From Oscillospiraceae bacterium (GTDB lineage Bacteria; Bacillota; Clostridia; Oscillospirales; Ruminococcaceae): DNA of 43,602 nucleotides. The notes beneath the pieces were generated by a model. It saw only the letters and a list, made by a program, of their open reading frames with translations. It was not told where the DNA came from and did no database searches. The position numbers and the translations under genes are program-made. Shown piece after piece: positions 30,887-39,238 of the stretch (position 1 is its first letter; the number at the start of each line of letters is the position of its first letter). The DNA is taken from contig JALEOL010000048.1 in the NCBI GenBank assembly GCA_022766785.1, positions 1-43,602 of the forward strand, written 5' to 3'.

Positions 30887-32053
30887 TTATTTATTTCCGC
30901 TTTTGAGCCATTCCTCTGCCACTGCGTCAGCCACAGCGTTTGCGACTGATTTGTCCAGAGCGCTGGGTATGATGTAGTCTACAGACAGCTTGTCGTCTGT
31001 AACTAAACCGGCGATCGCGTAAGCCGCAGCCAGCTTCATTTCCTCTGTGATAGCCTTTGCGCGGACTCTCAGCGCTCCCTTGAACACGCCCGGGAACACC
31101 AGAACGTTGTTTATCTGATTGGGGTAGTCGCTTCTGCCGGTGCCGACGATATATGCGCCGCTCTGCTTTGCGAGGTCGTAGGTGATCTCCGGCTCGGGAT
31201 TTGCCATGGGGAACAGCACCGGCTTCTCCGCCATGGACTGTATCATTTCGGGAGTTACGAGGTTCGGCTTTGACACCCCGACGAATGCGTCTGCGCCCTT
31301 GAGCGCCTCCGCGAGATCTCCCTTGATATTACGCTTGTTGGTGAGCTTTGCCATTTCTGCGTGGGCAGGATTTGTGTACTGCTCATCACGGTTGAGGATA
31401 CCGCAGAGGTCCACCATGAGCAGGTCGCCAACCCCCAGCTTCAGCAGGAACTTTCCGATAGCGATACCTGCGGAGCCTGCGCCGTTGATAACAACCGTGA
31501 TATCCGAGAGCTTCTTCCCGGCGAGCTTGATCGCGTTTATCATCGCCGCGCCTACAACTATCGCCGTACCGTGCTGGTCGTCGTGGAATACCGGGATATC
31601 CAGCCTTTCCTTCAGCTTCGCCTCGATCTCAAAGCAGCGCGGCGCGGAGATGTCCTCCAGGTTTATGCCGCCGAAGCTGTCGGAGATAAGCTCAATGGTG
31701 CGGACTATCTCATCGGGATCCTTGCTCTTTATGCAGAGGGGGAAAGCGTCCACGCCGCCGAATTCCTTGAACAGGCAGCATTTGCCCTCCATTACCGGCA
31801 TTCCGGCGAGTCCGCCGATATCTCCGAGACCAAGCACCGCAGTGCCGTCGGTGATGACCGCCACCAGATTGCTGCGGCGGGTCAGCTTGTAGGAAAGCTC
31901 GGGATCCTTTGCGATCTCCAGGCAGGGCTGAGCCACGCCGGGAGTATATGCGAGGGAGAGATCCTCACGGGTCTCTATAGGGGCGCGGGAGATCACCTCC
32001 AGCTTTCCGCCCCATTCGTAGTGTTTTTGCAGTGCTTTTTCTTTGATGTCCAT
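30887..32053 (-). CDS. NAD(P)-dependent malic enzyme
   Basis: A 388-residue decarboxylating malate dehydrogenase that forms pyruvate and CO2 from malate with reduced cofactor. The N-terminal block LAYTPGVAQPCLEI, GLGDIGGLAGMPVMEGK, the metal/substrate region VFHDDQHGTAIVVGAA and the Rossmann loop NGAGSAGIAIGKFLL are intact. It is the short prokaryotic form without a phosphotransacetylase domain. ATG 32053 has AAGAAGGA upstream; the longer frame starting at 32122 overlaps the PHP gene and has no ribosome site. It lies 65 bases after the PHP gene on the same strand. Confidence 0.94.
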   Translation of the reverse strand: MDIKEKALQKHYEWGGKLEVISRAPIETREDLSLAYTPGVAQPCLEIAKDPELSYKLTRRSNLVAVITDGTAVLGLGDIGGLAGMPVMEGKCCLFKEFGGVDAFPLCIKSKDPDEIVRTIELISDSFGGINLEDISAPRCFEIEAKLKERLDIPVFHDDQHGTAIVVGAAMINAIKLAGKKLSDITVVINGAGSAGIAIGKFLLKLGVGDLLMVDLCGILNRDEQYTNPAHAEMAKLTNKRNIKGDLAEALKGADAFVGVSKPNLVTPEMIQSMAEKPVLFPMANPEPEITYDLAKQSGAYIVGTGRSDYPNQINNVLVFPGVFKGALRVRAKAITEEMKLAAAYAIAGLVTDDKLSVDYIIPSALDKSVANAVADAVAEEWLKSGNK

Positions 32054-32118
32054 TGTCCTGTCCTTCTTTTGCGATAATTTGCGATAAACCGTGGCAATGC
32101 GCCGCTCCGTGGCGGGGA

Positions 32119-32967
32119 TCATGCCTTGCCCTTGTGGTTGAGTATCCTGTTCAGCGACTCCTCCGGTGTGTCGTTGGAGCCGATCTGTATAGCATAGTGA
32201 TTATAGAACCCGTGGAAGTCCGAGCCGCCGGTGGTGAGCAGTCCGTGCTTTTCGGCGATCTCCTGCAGCTGTCTGCGGTCATTTTCCCCGGCGCTCTGGT
32301 GCCAGACCTCAACGCCGTCGATAACTCCTTCCGCCGCAAGCTCCTCCAGAAGCTCGAAGCTGTCGTATACCTTGGGGTGAGCCATTACAGAAATTCCGCC
32401 GCTTGCCTTAATGAGAGTTGTCACGAATTTCACGTCCGGGTAGAAATCCGCTTCTGACGCCACTTCCTCGGCGCATATGCCCTCCTTGACGTCGAATATC
32501 GAGTCGTACACGTCGCCGTAAAGCTCGGTGGTGTAGCCGTAGTCCATCAGCGCGTGCATGATGTGGCACTTGTAGATAGCCTTGCTTCCTGCGGAGTAGC
32601 GCAGAATGCTCTCCAGTGTTATCGGGTATTTGTCCAGCACCTTGACCGCCATGCGCTTTCCAAGCTCCATTCTGCCTGTTGAAGTGCGCAGGCACAGACC
32701 CTCAAGTCTGTCGGGCTTTGCCGGCATGTAGCAAAGGATATGTACCTTTCTTCCCCGGGTGTTGTCAAACGCCGAGAACTCCACGGCAGGAATGACATTC
32801 ACGTTGTATCGCTTTCCCAGTACCGCCGAACGGGAGAGGGAAGCCAGGCTGTCGTGATCGGTGATAGCAAGGCAGCGGACATCGTTCCTGTCCGCCTGAC
32901 GGATAACGTCGGAAATACCGAGCGAACCGTCTGAAATTGTGGTGTGGCAATGCAGATCAGCTTTCAT
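32119..32967 (-). CDS. PHP domain phosphoesterase (TrpH/RNase AM-like)
   Basis: A 282-residue metal-dependent phosphoesterase of the PHP family. The family motifs are all visible: KADLHCHTTISDGS near the N-terminus, AITDHDSLA, a VIPAVEFSAF segment with the metal-binding Glu, VMAHPKVY and GGSDFHGFYNH at the C-terminus. The closest known relatives (TrpH/YciV) hydrolyse 3',5'-nucleotide bisphosphates or trim RNA 5' ends; the substrate here is not shown. GAGGTGA precedes ATG 32967. It is the first gene after its own promoter and may be co-transcribed with malic enzyme. Confidence 0.88.
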   Translation of the reverse strand: MKADLHCHTTISDGSLGISDVIRQADRNDVRCLAITDHDSLASLSRSAVLGKRYNVNVIPAVEFSAFDNTRGRKVHILCYMPAKPDRLEGLCLRTSTGRMELGKRMAVKVLDKYPITLESILRYSAGSKAIYKCHIMHALMDYGYTTELYGDVYDSIFDVKEGICAEEVASEADFYPDVKFVTTLIKASGGISVMAHPKVYDSFELLEELAAEGVIDGVEVWHQSAGENDRRQLQEIAEKHGLLTTGGSDFHGFYNHYAIQIGSNDTPEESLNRILNHKGKA

Positions 32968-33068
32968 TAAGTCACCTCGTCTGTATATAGATCCGGCGCG
33001 CGCCGGAGATCAGGGACGTTCGGACGTGAAGTGCCGCCGATCCCCGGACAGCACATACACTATTAAAT

Positions 33069-33097
33069 ATTATACCACATTAGCCGTTTTAATGCAA
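33069..33097 (-). promoter_or_regulatory. Promoter of the PHP/malic enzyme run
   Basis: Minus strand TTGCAT (33097-33092), 17-base spacer ending in GG, TATAAT (33074-33069). It leaves a leader of about 95 bases that contains the GC-rich palindrome. Confidence 0.65.
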
Positions 33098-33217
33098 GTG
33101 TTTTTTTATATAATCATCAAAAATAGTGAGAAACAACTGCGGCACTTTCTGGGAATGAATGTAATTTCTGATTATAGTCCTGCTCTATTACCCACCGGGT
33201 GGCATATAAAAAAACGG

Positions 33218-33246
33218 TTGACATAATCGGCGTGTGGTAGTATAAT
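33218..33246 (+). promoter_or_regulatory. Perfect consensus promoter of the LysR-type gene
   Basis: TTGACA (33218-33223), 17-base spacer and TATAAT (33241-33246), about 30 bases before ATG 33278. Confidence 0.85.
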
Positions 33247-33277
33247 AATATCAACAAAATAACTGAGAGGGATAAAA

Positions 33278-34222
33278 ATGACATTACAGCAGATGAAATA
33301 TGTGCTGACTATCGCCGAGGAAGGCTCCATGAACCGGGCGGCGGAGCAGCTTTTCATATCGCAGCCGTCTCTCACGAGTTCAGTCAGGGAGCTGGAAAAG
33401 GAGATCGGGATACAGATCTTTTCGCGCAGCAGCAGGGGAGTGTCCGTCACCGCCGAGGGCGCGGATTTCCTGATGTATGTGCGGCAGGTCTATCAGCAGT
33501 ACCAGCTTCTGCGGCAGAAATACGGGGAGAGCGGCGGTGCGAAACGCAGGTTCGGGGTGTCTACCCAGCACTATTCCTTTGCGGTAAAGGCGTTTGTGGA
33601 GATGGTGAAGAATTTCGGCACGCTGAATTTCGATTTCGCTATCCGTGAGACCAGGACAATGGACGTGCTGAAGGACGTCGGCAGCCTGCGCAGCGAGGTC
33701 GGGATAATCTATCAGTGCGAGTACAACCGCAGGATAATCGGCAAGATACTCCACGACCTGGAGCTAGAGTTCGTGCCGCTTATCGACTGCCGTGCGTATG
33801 TCTATCTCTGGAAAAATCACCCTCTCGCGAACGAAAACTCCATCGGTCTTGAGCAGCTCGCGGACTATCCCTGTCTGGTGTTCGAGCAGGGCGACGGCGC
33901 TTCAGGATTTCTGGCGGAGGAGATACTAACCGACAACGACTATCCGCGCATGATACGCAGCACCGACCGCGCGACCCAGCTAAACCTCATGGTGGGACTG
34001 AACGGCTACACGCTGTGCTCCGGGATAATCTGCGAGGAGCTGAACGGCAGCGAGTACCGTGCGGTGCCGTTCCGGGAGGACGAGCACAACCGCAATACCA
34101 TAATGCAGATAGGCTATGTCGTGAAGAAGCACAGCATTTTAAGCGACATCGCCGACGTGTATATAACCGAGGTGCGGCGATACCTCAGCGCCTGCGGTGA
34201 ACTAAAGGAGGATCTGCGATGA
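33278..34222 (+). CDS. LysR family transcriptional regulator
   Basis: A 314-residue regulator. The N-terminal winged helix MKYVLTIAEEGSMNRAAEQLFISQPSLTSSVRELEKEIG covers residues 6-44 and is textbook LysR, followed by the linker FSRSSRGVSVTAEG. The rest is a periplasmic-binding-like co-inducer domain. The effector is unknown. ATAACTGAGAGG precedes the ATG. The stop overlaps the start of the next gene (ATGA), so the small downstream protein is translated with it. It is divergent from the PHP gene, a common arrangement for a LysR target. Confidence 0.93.
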   Translation: MTLQQMKYVLTIAEEGSMNRAAEQLFISQPSLTSSVRELEKEIGIQIFSRSSRGVSVTAEGADFLMYVRQVYQQYQLLRQKYGESGGAKRRFGVSTQHYSFAVKAFVEMVKNFGTLNFDFAIRETRTMDVLKDVGSLRSEVGIIYQCEYNRRIIGKILHDLELEFVPLIDCRAYVYLWKNHPLANENSIGLEQLADYPCLVFEQGDGASGFLAEEILTDNDYPRMIRSTDRATQLNLMVGLNGYTLCSGIICEELNGSEYRAVPFREDEHNRNTIMQIGYVVKKHSILSDIADVYITEVRRYLSACGELKEDLR

Positions 34223-34443
34223 AGCGTGCTCTTGACTACAGCGAGGTATTAAAGCTGAAAGAGGCTTGCGCCGCGCATTTCAGCGATCATGTGCATTTCC
34301 ATGACGGCTGCGGCGGTCAGTATTTCAACCTTGACGAGAAAAACGACGAACTGCGCCGGTTCATCTGCGAATACTTCGAAAAGCAGGGCATGACCGCGGA
34401 GTTTGCCGGGGACGAGATGACTTTCACTGTTTGCAGCAGGTAA
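34219..34443 (+). CDS. Small RDAC-like family protein
   Basis: A 74-residue cytosolic protein with no membrane segment. The core VHFHDGCGGQYF resembles the RDACGGQ-type motif of the small RDAC family in Firmicutes, with R to H and A to G changes. The rest, NDELRRFICEYFEKQGMTAEFAGDEMTFTV, suggests a small alpha/beta fold. Function is unknown for the family. AAGGAGG lies just before the ATG, which overlaps the LysR stop. The call is moderate because it rests on a short motif. Confidence 0.6.
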   Translation: MKRALDYSEVLKLKEACAAHFSDHVHFHDGCGGQYFNLDEKNDELRRFICEYFEKQGMTAEFAGDEMTFTVCSR

Positions 34444-34543
34444 AAAATGTGGGAATACGCTTTATTTTTCAGCGATCCTGCCGATATATAAATATGGCGT
34501 AAAATTCATAAAAGTCCTGTAATGGTTTTTTTATCCTGCTCTA
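34444..34543. other. Gap between RDAC-like gene and dockerin-protein promoter
   Basis: About 100 A+T-rich bases. There is a T-run (seven T near 34526-34532) but no convincing stem before it, so I could not name a terminator for the LysR operon. Confidence 0.3.
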
Positions 34544-34572
34544 TTGACTTGAAGCGGAAATTGTAATATAAT
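34544..34572 (+). promoter_or_regulatory. Promoter of the dockerin-protein gene
   Basis: TTGACT (34544-34549), 17-base spacer, TATAAT (34567-34572), followed by a second overlapping TATAAT. GGGAGG lies ahead of ATG 34611. Confidence 0.8.
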
Positions 34573-34610
34573 ATAATAAATAAATTTATCAATATACGGG
34601 AGGTATTGGT

Positions 34611-37600
34611 ATGAAGATTTGGAAGAGGATCGTGGCTGCATTTGCGGCTGCGGCGATGCTGTTCACCCTGCGCGACCCGGCGGCGCTTGGAGATATGCTG
34701 GGTGCGGTGAACTCTGCTTATGCGGCGATAACCATTGACAGGATAGTCATGAGGAGCGACCATGTCCTGAAAGCGCCTGTGGCAGACCAGCCGTTCTGGG
34801 GTGCGGGCGACATCGCCGTGACTGACGACACCCAGCTTTCCATGGCGGATACCGTTGTTGAATGGTATCTTGAGAATGGCACTCTGGTGACGGACACGAT
34901 CGCGGATTATAATAAGGTATATTATGTAAAGATCAAATTCCTGCCTGCCCGGGGTTACTCCGCAGGCTCCAGCGTTTCGGTGCATTACTACACCGAAAAG
35001 AGCGGCGCGACCGACGAGAGCGTTCAGGCGACCTTTGACGGCGACTACATAGTGGCAACGATAAAGTTCGATTCCCGTACCGCGCTGCCGGAGGCGGAAC
35101 AGGCGGTTTATCCCGTTTCTGCCACCACCGACGGAACCTCCAACCGCACGACTATCGACCTCCCCGTCTATTCCAACAAGAACAATATTTTGAGCGCCCT
35201 GCCGAGGTACGCGAAGATACTGACCGGTACCCAGACCCACCGAGGCGAGCCGATAAATAATGTCCCGATAACCTGGGTGAATTCCGCCGGAAACTTCCTT
35301 TTTGAGAAAGGCAGCTTCAACGAGTCGGATATCAACGGTCAGGAATTCACGCTCATCGGTACTGTTTCGATGTCCTCCTACGGTGCGTATGTTACCAATA
35401 CCGGCGCGACATTCAACCTGTACTGTACGGTAAAGATAGCAGCAGCAGACCAGCTCCTGCCTCCTGAGCCGAGATATGATACTCCACCCATGGATTATGA
35501 CCACAATCTCACGGTATATTTCACCGCGGCAGAGGGCACGATCTACTATACGGTAAACGAGAGCAAGAACAGCCCGAACCTCCCTGTGGGCGGTAACGCA
35601 GACCATAAGTATCTCAACGGTATCCCGCTAAGCGGCGTTGAGGGAGATACCAAGACCTACTACATAAACGTACTTGCATACGACCCCAAGAAGCTGACAA
35701 GTGAGATAGTCCAGTATGTATACTCTATCACTTTACAGCCCACCACCATGCAGAATATCCCCGAGGTTCGCCTTGAGGTAGATGAGCCGGTGGGCGGCGA
35801 GATACTGAACACCGTTGCGAGATACGAGGGAGGCGAGGTCACAAAGGGCGTTGCGCTGACTTCCGCAGTTGCGTGGATAGGCACGGTAAAGAACGGCAGG
35901 GCTGATTACAATGCGGTTTATTCCGTCAGCATACAGCTCACGCCGAAGAACATGTTCGCATTCAACAAGACCCAGGCTTACGTCAACGGATCGCTGGCGA
36001 ACTGCTCCACCAATGAAACGGGAACGCTCACAGTGACGTACAAGTTCCCCGGCAGAACGGCAAAGCTGGCTCTGTACAGGGTGATACCCCCGGCGGATAC
36101 CGTGGTTGTGGAAAACGGCACGGATATCCAGGATATCGGCAGCAGGCTGCCGGGGCTTGTCGATGTCGAAGCGCCGAAGGGCACTCTGCTTGAGGATCAG
36201 TATCCGGTGAAGTGGGATCTCAATACCACCGATCCTCTTTACGATCCAAAGTACGCAAAATCGCAGACGTTCACGATAACAGGAACCGTCTCCCTGCCGG
36301 ATTTCATAACCTATAACGAGGGAGAGAACCTTGTCAAGGTGAACGTGTTCGTTGGTGCGGCAGGCGCGCTTGCCTGGCCGACCGCTTCTCCGTCGGACTC
36401 CACCCAGGGGCATATGTTCTATGACTTTGTGGACGTAACCCTGTCCGCTTCCGAGGGCGCGACAATATACTACACCCTCGGCGAGAACAAGCAGCCGGAG
36501 CTTCCCACCGTTGCCGGCGGCATTGCGTACAATGCTCCTATAAGGCTGTACGGCAACCCCGGCGAGGTCACGACCTACTATATCAAGGCGATAGCCACCG
36601 CCCCAGGCAAGAACGACAGCCCGGTTAACTCCTTCGTATACACGATCACCCTGCCCAAGCGCACCGTGGCTGATCCTACCGCAAACTACGATTCCGGCAT
36701 CTATCAGCAGTCACTGGATATTTCGCTGAACTGCACCACAGTCGGCGCTGAGATCTGGTATACCACTGATCCTACCGCAAAGCTTGCAGAGTTCGAGAAA
36801 TACACCGGCGTGTTCCGGCTCGCAGGTCAGGCGAACAGCACCAAGAACTACAATGTACGGTTCTACGCCAAGGATCCCACGGGCAAGATGATATCGTCGA
36901 ATATCATCTCGCGGACATACACTATCACGCTTCCGAAGAATAAAGCGCTGGCGCCTTATCCGGATTATACCGCCGGAGTGACCTACGAGAAATCTATACT
37001 TGTCACGCTGAAGTGCGACACTCCGGATACCACGATCTATTATACGCTGGACGGCACTGACCCTACCGTGAGCACGACCAGGCTGCAGTTCAATAAGTCG
37101 ATAAGACTTGCGCTGGTGAAAGGCGATGTCAGAACTTACACGATAAGGACATACGCGGTATGCTCTGACCTAAATATCGATCCAAGCCCTGTGGTGAACT
37201 ATACCTATTATATCGGCGTGGATTACGGCGTCAAGGAGATAAAGATAGTTACCCGGCCCACCAAGTCTTCCTACTTCCTGGGAGAAAGCCTGAACGTTTC
37301 CGGCGGAAAGATTCTTGTTACCAACGACGACGGCACTACTGAGACCATTGACATGGACGAGGACATGATCGACGGCTTTGACAGCTGGGTGATCGGTCAG
37401 CAGACCCTTACGGTGAATTACAAGGGCTGCACTGCGCAGTTCAATATAGTAGTGCGCAAGCGCCCCACTGCAAGCGATGATCCTGTCACCCCCACCGACC
37501 CAACAAATCCCACCGATCCCAACAAGCCAAAGGATGATGACGATCCGGTGATCGACGACGATGACGACGACACGGTATCCGATCCCAAGATCGACGGCTC

Positions 37601-38279
37601 GACGGTAAAGGGCTGGACGCAGATCCAGAAGAAGATCGCGGCGGCTGAAAAAGGCTCGCGCATAAAGATAAACCTCAACGGCAACACCTCGGTTCCGGCG
37701 GATATCATCAATTCGGCGATCAAGAGAAAGCTCACGCTGGAGTTTGTGGTAAACAGCAAGATAAGCTGGGTAATAGATACCGGAAAGCTCAAAAAGACCG
37801 TAGCGGCATTCAGCGCCGGGGTCAAGACCAAGGACGTGTACATTCCGTCGGTGCTCATCGACAACGCCGGCGGCAGCGAGGTCATGAGGATACACACCTA
37901 TGGTGCGAATAAAATCGGAGCAGTCCTGTATGTCAACACCGGCAGCAAGACCAAGAACCGCTTCGCGAACCTCTTCCGCTATAACGGCGACCGGGGAGAG
38001 CTGGAGTTTGAGTCCACCTCCAAGATTTCCACCAGTACGGGTATCGCTACGCTGATCCCCACCGCAGGGGGTGAGTATGTGGTGATGCTTGATACCCAGA
38101 CCAGACTGCCGGGCGACGCGGACAACAGCACAACTATAGACGCCCGTGACGCCGCGGCGATACTCAAGGTAGTAGTCGGTTCGCTGGAGCTTGACGAGAC
38201 CTGGGATTACAACGGCGACGGCTTTGTGAACGCCATTGACTGTGCGATGATACTCAAGGCTGTTGTTGGAATGAAATAA
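34611..38279 (+). CDS. Large secreted dockerin protein with repeated chitobiase-C/Ig-like modules
   Basis: A 1222-residue exported protein. A signal peptide ends near SAYA at 35-38. Two copies of a long unit follow: domain A (about 40-170 and 379-490), Ig-like domain B (171-283 and 491-585) and a chitobiase C-terminal/Fn3-like domain (284-376 and 586-683), with two further copies at 684-776 and 777-870 (TIYYTLDGTDPT at 808). An Ig-like domain (871-949), an Asp/Pro/Thr linker (950-993), a beta-rich domain (994-1160) and a type I dockerin (1165-1222) complete it. The dockerin repeats GDADNSTTIDARDAAAILK and DYNGDGFVNAIDCAMILK keep their calcium ligands. No catalytic domain is visible, so a structural or binding cellulosome-like component is likely. 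Confidence 0.88.
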   Translation: MKIWKRIVAAFAAAAMLFTLRDPAALGDMLGAVNSAYAAITIDRIVMRSDHVLKAPVADQPFWGAGDIAVTDDTQLSMADTVVEWYLENGTLVTDTIADYNKVYYVKIKFLPARGYSAGSSVSVHYYTEKSGATDESVQATFDGDYIVATIKFDSRTALPEAEQAVYPVSATTDGTSNRTTIDLPVYSNKNNILSALPRYAKILTGTQTHRGEPINNVPITWVNSAGNFLFEKGSFNESDINGQEFTLIGTVSMSSYGAYVTNTGATFNLYCTVKIAAADQLLPPEPRYDTPPMDYDHNLTVYFTAAEGTIYYTVNESKNSPNLPVGGNADHKYLNGIPLSGVEGDTKTYYINVLAYDPKKLTSEIVQYVYSITLQPTTMQNIPEVRLEVDEPVGGEILNTVARYEGGEVTKGVALTSAVAWIGTVKNGRADYNAVYSVSIQLTPKNMFAFNKTQAYVNGSLANCSTNETGTLTVTYKFPGRTAKLALYRVIPPADTVVVENGTDIQDIGSRLPGLVDVEAPKGTLLEDQYPVKWDLNTTDPLYDPKYAKSQTFTITGTVSLPDFITYNEGENLVKVNVFVGAAGALAWPTASPSDSTQGHMFYDFVDVTLSASEGATIYYTLGENKQPELPTVAGGIAYNAPIRLYGNPGEVTTYYIKAIATAPGKNDSPVNSFVYTITLPKRTVADPTANYDSGIYQQSLDISLNCTTVGAEIWYTTDPTAKLAEFEKYTGVFRLAGQANSTKNYNVRFYAKDPTGKMISSNIISRTYTITLPKNKALAPYPDYTAGVTYEKSILVTLKCDTPDTTIYYTLDGTDPTVSTTRLQFNKSIRLALVKGDVRTYTIRTYAVCSDLNIDPSPVVNYTYYIGVDYGVKEIKIVTRPTKSSYFLGESLNVSGGKILVTNDDGTTETIDMDEDMIDGFDSWVIGQQTLTVNYKGCTAQFNIVVRKRPTASDDPVTPTDPTNPTDPNKPKDDDDPVIDDDDDDTVSDPKIDGSTVKGWTQIQKKIAAAEKGSRIKINLNGNTSVPADIINSAIKRKLTLEFVVNSKISWVIDTGKLKKTVAAFSAGVKTKDVYIPSVLIDNAGGSEVMRIHTYGANKIGAVLYVNTGSKTKNRFANLFRYNGDRGELEFESTSKISTSTGIATLIPTAGGEYVVMLDTQTRLPGDADNSTTIDARDAAAILKVVVGSLELDETWDYNGDGFVNAIDCAMILKAVVGMK

Positions 38280-38282
38280 ATT

Positions 38283-38320
38283 ATACGCGGCACTTCTGTG
38301 GTGCCGCGTATTTCATTTTA
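38283..38320. terminator. Strong terminator after the dockerin-protein gene
   Basis: ATACGCGGCAC (38283-38293) pairs with GTGCCGCGTAT (38301-38311) across a seven-base loop, followed by TTCATTTT. On the minus strand the tail is AATTTATTTC, so it may also stop transcription coming from the transporter gene. Confidence 0.88.
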
Positions 38321-38362
38321 AAGTGAGTATTGACAGGGGAAACATGTGTCCCTAACCGATTT

Positions 38363-39238
38363 TTAAGTCTTATGTTCAGCCCGGTTGTTGTATCTGAACA
38401 TTATCAGCGCCGCAGCGATTATGATAATATACCCGACAAAGCTGAACACATCAGGCACCTGCCCGAATACCACGAACCCCAGCAGCGCCGCGAAAATGAT
38501 CTGGGAATAATCGTAGATCGAAACTTCCTTTGCCGGCGCGTAGGAATACGCAGTCGTAATGCAGAACTGCGCCACCGCCGCGCTTACTCCTGCGCCGACC
38601 AGCATCAGAAGCTGCTGCCATGTCGGCATGACGAACTGCGCGATAGTGAACGGCAGGGCGGCAAGCGTCGAGAATGACGAGAAAAAGAACACGATGTAAT
38701 AGCTCTTTACGCCTTTTCCGGTCGCTCTCCTCACGAAGGTGTAGGCTGCACCGGCACCCATTCCGCCCAGGAAACCGGCGATCGAGGGCAGCAGCTCGGC
38801 GTTTGCGAAGGTCGGCTTTATGACGAACAGAGCGCCGGCGAACGCCATGAGGATTATCCCCCACTGCACCTTGTTCGCACGTTCTTTCAGCAGGAACGTT
38901 GAAAAAACGATCGCGAAGAAAGGCGACATCTTGTTCAGCAGCGAAGCGTCCGAGAGATCCAGCCGGTCGATCGCATAGAAGTTGCATACTACCCCGGCGT
39001 AACCGAAAACGGAACGGCAGATAAGATCCAGCCTTGCCCCCTTTGGCGGAACGACAGGGCAGCGGTTCTTTATCATAGCGCCGGACGCGATGAACAGCGC
39101 GAAAAAGTTGCGGAAGAACGTCTTTTCAAAGGTCGGGATATCGCCGGACAGCCTGACGAACATGTTCATCAGCGCAAAGAAGAACGCCGATGTGATGAGG
39201 AACAGCACAGCGTTGCGGAGCTTTTTTGGTTCAGTCAT
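38363..39238 (-). CDS. EamA/DMT family transporter
   Basis: A 291-residue inner-membrane protein with about ten hydrophobic segments in two EamA repeats, beginning VLFLITSAFFFALMNMFVRLSG. The second-half motif QFCITTAYSYAPAKEVSIYDYSQIIFAALLGF is typical of drug/metabolite exporters. Its substrate cannot be read from the sequence. ATG 39238 overlaps the pyridoxamine kinase stop by eight bases, with GAGGCG upstream; a much longer upstream frame lies inside the kinase and is not used. Coupling with pdxK-type kinase hints at a vitamin B6-related or amine substrate, as inference only. Confidence 0.87.
   Translation of the reverse strand: MTEPKKLRNAVLFLITSAFFFALMNMFVRLSGDIPTFEKTFFRNFFALFIASGAMIKNRCPVVPPKGARLDLICRSVFGYAGVVCNFYAIDRLDLSDASLLNKMSPFFAIVFSTFLLKERANKVQWGIILMAFAGALFVIKPTFANAELLPSIAGFLGGMGAGAAYTFVRRATGKGVKSYYIVFFFSSFSTLAALPFTIAQFVMPTWQQLLMLVGAGVSAAVAQFCITTAYSYAPAKEVSIYDYSQIIFAALLGFVVFGQVPDVFSFVGYIIIIAAALIMFRYNNRAEHKT

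Larger units (their letters stand above)
32968..33277. other. Divergent intergenic region, PHP / LysR-type genes
   Basis: About 310 bases without a gene. It holds the leftward promoter (33069-33097) and the rightward promoter (33218-33246). A 16-base perfect palindrome TCCGGCGCGCGCCGGA sits in the PHP leader at 32992-33007, and a dyad CCACC-G-GGTGG lies at 33192-33202 upstream of the LysR -35. The middle, about 33100-33190, is A+T-rich with no further signal I can name. Confidence 0.6.

Noticed and set aside
38340..38360. ACATGT-centred partial dyad before the transporter stop
   Set aside because: The arms pair imperfectly and there is no proper T tract on either strand; the strong hairpin at 38283-38311 already accounts for termination.
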